Translations under genes and position numbers: made by a program
Source of the DNA: Kiritimatiellia bacterium
GTDB taxonomy: Bacteria; Verrucomicrobiota; Kiritimatiellia; UBA8416; YA12-FULL-48-11
Length of the DNA stretch: 64,000 nucleotides
Assembly (NCBI GenBank): GCA_028716365.1
Contig: JAQUPZ010000004.1
Location: 248,001 to 312,000 of the forward strand
Reading direction: 5' to 3'
Shown here: one piece after another, positions 59,304 to 64,000 of the stretch
Numbering within the stretch: position 1 is the stretch's first letter
How the letters are laid out: each line of letters starts with the position of its first letter
The notes under the pieces: generated by a model
Told to the model about the DNA's origin: nothing
What the model saw: the letters and a program-made list of their open reading frames with translations, nothing else
Databases searched by the model: none

Positions 59304-60413
59304 TTATGATAATTTTAATTTTTCCATGAGTTCTTTTCGCCCTTTTTCATAATTGGCATTTCCCTTTTCCACATTACTTGTACCACATCCGTCAGCCCAT
59401 ACAGAGGGAGGAGAACTTCCCACGCGTTTGCAGATATCCTGCGTTGTTGGAATTTTTTCAAAAATAAGCCGATAAAGTTCTCTTGCCTTTATGGTACTTC
59501 CGAAATGCAGTCCCAACTTCTGAAGCATATCCAAATCACGTTTCTCATTCGACAAACCGCCATTACCCCGAGTATTCACACAAGCATTCAATTTTGGGGC
59601 ACGGTTCGGACAAGGTGCACACATCATCCAATCAGCCTGCCTCGCCATCTTGATTAAAACATCTGGTTTCTCATTCAAGATCATCTGCAGAAGTTCAGGG
59701 AGATTATCGGCCTTAAATGGCGGACGATGGCCGCCTCCATACTGACACACTGCACACAAAAGAATATGAGGGCGGGTTGTGACTTCCTTCGCGGATGTCA
59801 TGGCTTTTATTGAAGCTTCCTTTTCTTTCACCATCTCCGCTTCACTTCTAGGCGGAATGATCGCCGTGATTCCCTTTTTGTGTCCTTTTTCGTAATTTCC
59901 ACTCTTCGCCTTTGGACAGCCCTTCCAAACATCCGATGTCACTGCATCATAACCGCATATTCCTGCAACAGTAGGAATCATGGCCATCAAGGACAACAAG
60001 GCGGTACGCGCCGGGAGTATAATACCAGGTTCCCAATTCATTTTTTGCAGGATATCCAGATCCCGTTTCCTGTTGAAATCGATACCTTCCGGGGTATCCT
60101 CATCTGTTCCCGGATTTTGATAAACATAAACATCCCCGGCGTTACATTGAATGGCAACAGGCATATCAGGATTTTCATGAACCGCATCATAGATGGCTTT
60201 CATTTTGGGGTTTTGCGGAACAGCATTAGTCTCACCCATGGCACATATTAGACACAGTAATTGATAAGGCCTAACCCTGAGTGCCGAACCTTCCTTCAGC
60301 CTGCAATTCTTCCGTTCTTCCTGTGCAAAGGATGTTATTTTCCCTCCCAGCAAAGCTGTTCCACAAACGCCGCTTGTTTTGATGAAGTCTCTTCGATCCA
60401 TTTTGGTAATCAT
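59304..60413 (-). CDS. Tat-type cysteine-rich protein with internal duplication
   Basis: 369 residues from the ATG at 60413 (MITKMDRRDFIKTSG), which has GGAGGA 8 nt upstream; an earlier ATG at 60464 is less likely. The Tat-type signal reads RRDFIKTSGVCGTALLGG. Two homologous halves follow. RPYQLLCLICAMG aligns with RPHILLCAVCQYGG, KRDLDILQKMNWEPG with KRDLDMLQKLGLHFG, and GNYEKGHKK with ANYEKGRKE. Cys pairs (C-x2-C) occur in both halves with a distal Cys near the GIC/DIC stretch, suggesting a metal site. It resembles DUF1284-like proteins; function unknown. It is first in the operon with the FAD oxidoreductase. Confidence 0.8.
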   Translation of the reverse strand: MITKMDRRDFIKTSGVCGTALLGGKITSFAQEERKNCRLKEGSALRVRPYQLLCLICAMGETNAVPQNPKMKAIYDAVHENPDMPVAIQCNAGDVYVYQNPGTDEDTPEGIDFNRKRDLDILQKMNWEPGIILPARTALLSLMAMIPTVAGICGYDAVTSDVWKGCPKAKSGNYEKGHKKGITAIIPPRSEAEMVKEKEASIKAMTSAKEVTTRPHILLCAVCQYGGGHRPPFKADNLPELLQMILNEKPDVLIKMARQADWMMCAPCPNRAPKLNACVNTRGNGGLSNEKRDLDMLQKLGLHFGSTIKARELYRLIFEKIPTTQDICKRVGSSPPSVWADGCGTSNVEKGNANYEKGRKELMEKLKLS

Positions 60414-60473
60414 AAGAAATTCCTCCCTGTGTGCAGTCTTAGTGGAAAACATACTGTACGTCATTTAGAATAC

Positions 60474-60498
60474 TGACACCGCAACACGATAAGTGTCA
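60474..60498. promoter_or_regulatory. Shared operator/promoter element, copy 2 (TGACAC-N13-GTGTCA)
   Basis: Same element as 49740-49764, in the divergent region between the cysteine-rich gene and the lipoprotein gene. Half-sites are perfect, spacer 13 bp, with the internal GC and ACAC shared and GAATA just before. Reading leftward, TTGACA (60499-60494) is followed 18 bp on by CAGTAT. Transcription would then begin about 45 bp before the cysteine-rich gene's ATG at 60413. Confidence 0.55.
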
Positions 60499-60728
60499 AC
60501 GGCAAATGGTATATCAATCAACTATGCTTTTTATCATAGTGTCAGTCAGTTATTTTCTTTCAACAGATCCAAAGTTCTTTTTGGAACGGTGGAAAACATC
60601 TACAATTGACTTTCGGCAACAGTCCTTTTATTTAAAACGAATGCTGAAAGTAATGGACACTACCCATCCATATGTGATTTCATCTTCACAGCCATCTGCA
60701 ATGTTTCTAACTTTAAGGGAGTATCACC

Positions 60729-63221
60729 ATGAAGCAATCAACCTTCCGGAAATTCACAGTTATTATTTCTCTAGTACTGACCACCCTTTTTGGTGGATGT
60801 TTCACAACCACTACTGACAAATCGTCAGATGACACCAAGGCATGGTTACGTCACATCATTCCCCTGCCCAAAGAAATTGAATTCGTCAATTTCGTCAGTC
60901 GTAATCCGGCAAAAGTAATCGTCACCACTACCAGCAACGCAACAGACGTAGAACAACAAGCTGTTGCATTATTAAATAAGGCGCTTGGAAAAACAAGCGA
61001 ACAACCGGCTGTAAGACCCAAGTTCGAAATCCTGCTGGGTACATGTTCCAAAGATGGCATGCAGGGTAAACGCAAAATTCCCGGCGCTGACAAACTTGCA
61101 GAAAAGCCCAATTCCGATCAGGCGTACGTAATTGCGCCGATATCTTCGAAAAAGCTGGCGTTGACAGGTCTTACAGAACGTGGGGTTTATTATGCGGCAG
61201 TGACGCTTGCTCAGCTACTTGAGGTTAAAAGAACTTCCAGCAGTGTCACAATTCCACTGGTACGTGTGATTGACTGGCCTGACCTGTCCGAACGTGGCGA
61301 ATGGGGTGGTAATGCATCAAGTGATTGTGAATGGATGTCGTCCTATAAAATGAATCTGGCTGAAGTCCATGCGAATCTCAAAATCAATGATGATGGTACT
61401 GGCAGTGCCAGTTTCAAACCCGAGTTGGTCGAAGAAGGCCGATTGCATGCCTTCAAGTTCGTACCAATAATTACCCACCTTGAACAACTCGCTCCGCTGG
61501 GTTTGTTCAGTAAATGTCCGGAGACACGCGGAATCGGTCCCGCAGCAAAATTGAAGGGACATGCCTATTGTGAAGTCCCCTGTTCTTCAAATCCAAAATA
61601 CCAGACCATTTTAAGTCAGTGGATGACAGACCTTGCGCGCGTTAAGGGTGTAGAGGTTATCTGTGTATGGCTTAGCGAAAATGATCTGCAATGCGGATGC
61701 GAACAATGCAAGCAGATTGGGGAGTTTGCCGCGGAAACCAGGGCTTGTGTCAAAGCGTGGAACGAAGCAAAAAAAGTCAACCCGAAACTTAAATTACGAT
61801 TGTTACTGACACAGGGCAGTTACAAAACCAACGATAAAGTACTGGCAGAAGCCCCGCCGGAAGTACAGATCAGCTACTATGATGGTGGCCGTACGTATGA
61901 TTCCTCCCGTGATCCGATGATCTATCCTTTATTGGACGATTTCACAAAAAGTGGCCGCTGGCTAGGTGTGTATCCGCAGATTATTTCCGCATGGCGCGTA
62001 GTCTGTCCATGGAGCAGCCCTCAGTTTGTCAAATACCGTATGACGGAATTTGTGGACAAGAAGTTGTCCAATTTGTGCGTATATGCACCACCACACAACC
62101 GGATGTACGACTTTAATGTGACAGCAGCGGCAGAATGGTCATGGAACGCTCACGGACGTGACGAACGGGAATTCGCTGTTGCGTGGGCAACGCGACGAGG
62201 TGTCAAGGATCCCGAAAAAGCGGCTGACTGGGCAGTCATGCTCGGCCCAGTGAGTTGGGACGTGTATGGATCAGGTGTTCCCTACCCGGCGTTCTTCGGC
62301 TCTGCCGGAAATATGATCCGAAATCGTTCCAAGCCCATACTGGGCAAGAAAGGTATGTACCGTTACTTCCCACATGAGGAACATTTACAGGAAGACATCG
62401 AAACATGCGACAAAGCCCTCAAACTGGCAACAAACCTTGATGATCCATGGATAATTGCAGAAACAAAAGTTGTTTCCGGATATGTCGCAATGCTTTCAAA
62501 ACTTTATAACATTGCCACCATCATCTCCAAAAAAACTCCACCCACCGACGCCGAAAGACAAAACATAAGTCATGATCTGCTGGCCCTCGCGCAAGCCGGG
62601 GTACAGGTTAATGAAGGTTTAAAAGCCTGGGAAGCCGCATCGCTGGATACAAAGGTTGGAGGCAGGCTGGCGGACACCATGGACATCACCGACCAGACGG
62701 TCGCACAGGTCTCACAAGCCCTTTTGCTGTTCGGAATACGTAATCCGCTGGCACCGTACCTATCGCGCGAGATTGGTCAATACCACGACAATGATTTTGA
62801 AGAAAAACAGTCTTTTCGCAAAACCATGAATGTCACTTCCGCGATTTCCAGACCAGGCACATACCAGGTAAAATTCACTCATACCGAAGGATATAACGGT
62901 GCAACGGTATCGCGGGTGGCAATAGCATCGGCTCCAAAAGATAATACCAATCAACTGACGGAGATTGTTTTTGACAAACATCAGGGAGTAATCGGTTACA
63001 CCCCGAAAGATCCCATCTATTCACTTCCCATCACGACTCATGATGAAAGTCTGTCCTACTTCGTTCTTGCTGATATAAGTGGTGTAAAATCAAGTGATAA
63101 AATAGCCGAACGCCGCGGATGCAATGGCTCGATTACCTTCTGGAAGGTCAAACAACCTGGTGAGGAGATCAAAGAACTGCCACTATTGCCCATGTCGAAC
63201 GTAAAAAAGGCAGGCAAGTGA
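60729..63221 (+). CDS. Lipoprotein with GH20b-type N-domain and DUF4838-like domain
   Basis: 830 residues. The signal ends in a lipobox (TTLFGGC), so the Cys should be lipidated. Residues about 40-175 look like the GH20b/GH67-type non-catalytic domain (QAYVIAPISSKKLALTGLTERGVYYAAVTL in sense). The centre contains SENDLQCGCEQCKQI near residue 320, a CxCxxC pattern seen in DUF4838 proteins of glycan-use loci. No GH20 catalytic DE pair is certain. The C-terminal about 130 residues are beta-rich (carbohydrate-binding-like). Preceded by AAGGGAG 8 nt before the ATG. Likely a hydrolase or binding protein acting on uronate or amino-sugar glycan. Confidence 0.75.
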   Translation: MKQSTFRKFTVIISLVLTTLFGGCFTTTTDKSSDDTKAWLRHIIPLPKEIEFVNFVSRNPAKVIVTTTSNATDVEQQAVALLNKALGKTSEQPAVRPKFEILLGTCSKDGMQGKRKIPGADKLAEKPNSDQAYVIAPISSKKLALTGLTERGVYYAAVTLAQLLEVKRTSSSVTIPLVRVIDWPDLSERGEWGGNASSDCEWMSSYKMNLAEVHANLKINDDGTGSASFKPELVEEGRLHAFKFVPIITHLEQLAPLGLFSKCPETRGIGPAAKLKGHAYCEVPCSSNPKYQTILSQWMTDLARVKGVEVICVWLSENDLQCGCEQCKQIGEFAAETRACVKAWNEAKKVNPKLKLRLLLTQGSYKTNDKVLAEAPPEVQISYYDGGRTYDSSRDPMIYPLLDDFTKSGRWLGVYPQIISAWRVVCPWSSPQFVKYRMTEFVDKKLSNLCVYAPPHNRMYDFNVTAAAEWSWNAHGRDEREFAVAWATRRGVKDPEKAADWAVMLGPVSWDVYGSGVPYPAFFGSAGNMIRNRSKPILGKKGMYRYFPHEEHLQEDIETCDKALKLATNLDDPWIIAETKVVSGYVAMLSKLYNIATIISKKTPPTDAERQNISHDLLALAQAGVQVNEGLKAWEAASLDTKVGGRLADTMDITDQTVAQVSQALLLFGIRNPLAPYLSREIGQYHDNDFEEKQSFRKTMNVTSAISRPGTYQVKFTHTEGYNGATVSRVAIASAPKDNTNQLTEIVFDKHQGVIGYTPKDPIYSLPITTHDESLSYFVLADISGVKSSDKIAERRGCNGSITFWKVKQPGEEIKELPLLPMSNVKKAGK

Positions 63222-63286
63222 TCATATTACAAGCAACAATGTATCGAACCGACATTTTTTCATTGTGAACGAAAGGAATAATTCAA

Positions 63287-64000
63287 ATGAATATTATCAA
63301 AGTCACAAAAAGTTATCACATCACATGGTTAATCCTGATGATAATTGCGACTACTTCTGTCTTCGCCGCCAATGAAATCATTGGCAAACGTCCCTATGAA
63401 ATGGACTGGGCCGGACGAACACAGGACGCCAACCCGGCACTCGTAGATTTCGAGAATCTTGATGGCTGGACGGCTGAAGGCAAGAATATGGTTGTTAAAT
63501 TCGAACGCACCAGAGAACAACAGCTTTTTGGTGATTATGTTGGCAAATTGACTTACCGTGCCGTCACAAATGATCAGCGTTTAAGTTTTGGACCAGCCCA
63601 GCCAATCAAAATCACACAGCCCTTCGATGCCGTTACATGCTGGATATACGGCAATAACTGGGGATACGAAAGAAAGGGAAGAACACCGCCAGTAACAGTC
63701 AGTGTAATTTTCAACGACAGCAAAAACCGGCAGGTAACCGTGCGGCTTGTAACCGTAAACTGGAAGGAATGGCACCTGTGTCATGAACGTCTTACTCCCG
63801 AACAAACAGAAATGGTCAAGGATGGTGCAAGTTTTGTACGTTTTGAAATCAGTAATGCCCGACAGTTGGAAGACAAGTCATTGTATTTTGACAGTTTAGC
63901 AGTTTTTACAGAAAAATTTCCGGCATTAACTTTCGAACCGCGCCCGGAACGTGGTATTTCAATGTTCCCTGGCCAAACAACCGGCGCCAATACCGGCCCT
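63287..64000 (+). CDS. Secreted protein, N-terminal part (cut by window end)
   Basis: 238 codons visible and open at the right edge. The signal peptide (ITWLILMIIATTSVFAAN) is preceded by GAAAGGA 8-10 nt upstream of the ATG. After it come NPALVDFENLDGWTAEGK and beta-rich sequence ending with SLYFDSLAVFTEKF, which has the look of a carbohydrate-binding jellyroll (FDSL ending). A catalytic domain may follow off-window. It lies 65 bp after the lipoprotein gene in the same direction. Confidence 0.75.
   Translation, partial: MNIIKVTKSYHITWLILMIIATTSVFAANEIIGKRPYEMDWAGRTQDANPALVDFENLDGWTAEGKNMVVKFERTREQQLFGDYVGKLTYRAVTNDQRLSFGPAQPIKITQPFDAVTCWIYGNNWGYERKGRTPPVTVSVIFNDSKNRQVTVRLVTVNWKEWHLCHERLTPEQTEMVKDGASFVRFEISNARQLEDKSLYFDSLAVFTEKFPALTFEPRPERGISMFPGQTTGANTGP

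Noticed and set aside
60530-60670. Further copies of the TGACAC/GTGTCA element (GTGTCAG at about 60539, GGACAC at about 60656)
   Set aside because: No partner half-site at 13-bp spacing and no shared flanking bases.
46330-64000. Sulfatase genes expected in Lentisphaerota/Kiritimatiellota glycan loci
   Set aside because: I found no C/S-x-P-S-R sulfatase signature in any frame with a real gene.

Overview
The window looks like part of a chromosome from a Gram-negative bacterium of the PVC group, most likely Lentisphaerota or Kiritimatiellota. This placement is inferred from the gene mix and not from a marker phylogeny. The evidence is a very large secreted protein built from delta-60, SBBP, LamG-like and fibronectin-like modules, several secreted PQQ-like propeller proteins, a secreted Gfo/Idh/MocA oxidoreductase, Tat-exported proteins with an N-terminal RRDF or RREF motif, a secDF fusion and a class II (B12-dependent) ribonucleotide reductase.

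Layout. (1) Positions 1-10073, minus strand: one uninterrupted reading frame of at least 3357 codons that leaves the window at its left edge. It encodes a modular exported protein. Inside it lies an in-frame duplication of about 885 bp whose copies are nearly identical. (2) 10479-21742, minus strand: tRNA-Leu(GAG), then housekeeping genes: a membrane-anchored unknown, pyrD, pyrK, class II RNR, der, glnS and gltX. (3) 22112-29847, plus strand: a compact six-gene envelope cluster made of an HtrA-type protease, a tandem HtrA paralogue that has lost all three catalytic residues, two membrane-anchored unknowns, and an ABC ATPase with its permease. (4) 30000-33713: two signalling modules facing each other, a hybrid histidine kinase with a small lipoprotein, and a histidine kinase with a stand-alone receiver. 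(5) 33832-46056: mixed housekeeping genes: a zinc-ribbon membrane protein, HD hydrolase, stand-alone coaB, MBL hydrolase, GT4 glycosyltransferase, rpmB, recJ, secDF, yajC, tgt and aroC. (6) 46330-64000: a carbohydrate-type accessory locus with GH2, secreted Gfo/Idh oxidoreductase, two PQQ-like proteins carrying methyltransferase-like folds, a parallel beta-helix protein, a Tat-exported FAD oxidoreductase, a Tat-exported cysteine-rich duplicated protein, a lipoprotein of the GH20b/DUF4838 type, and a truncated secreted protein.

How the parts fit. Region 6 has two divergent intergenic regions. Each carries the same element, TGACAC-N13-GTGTCA with matching internal bases, placed so that a TTGACA -35 box would drive the leftward operon. 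This suggests that the GH2/Gfo-Idh operon and the cysteine-rich/FAD/beta-helix/PQQ operon form one regulon. No transporter, regulator or sulfatase for this locus lies within the window, so the substrate cannot be named. The most notable items are the giant gene and its internal duplication, the shared operator, the pseudo-HtrA pair with its exporter cluster, and the secreted methyltransferase-like/PQQ fusions.
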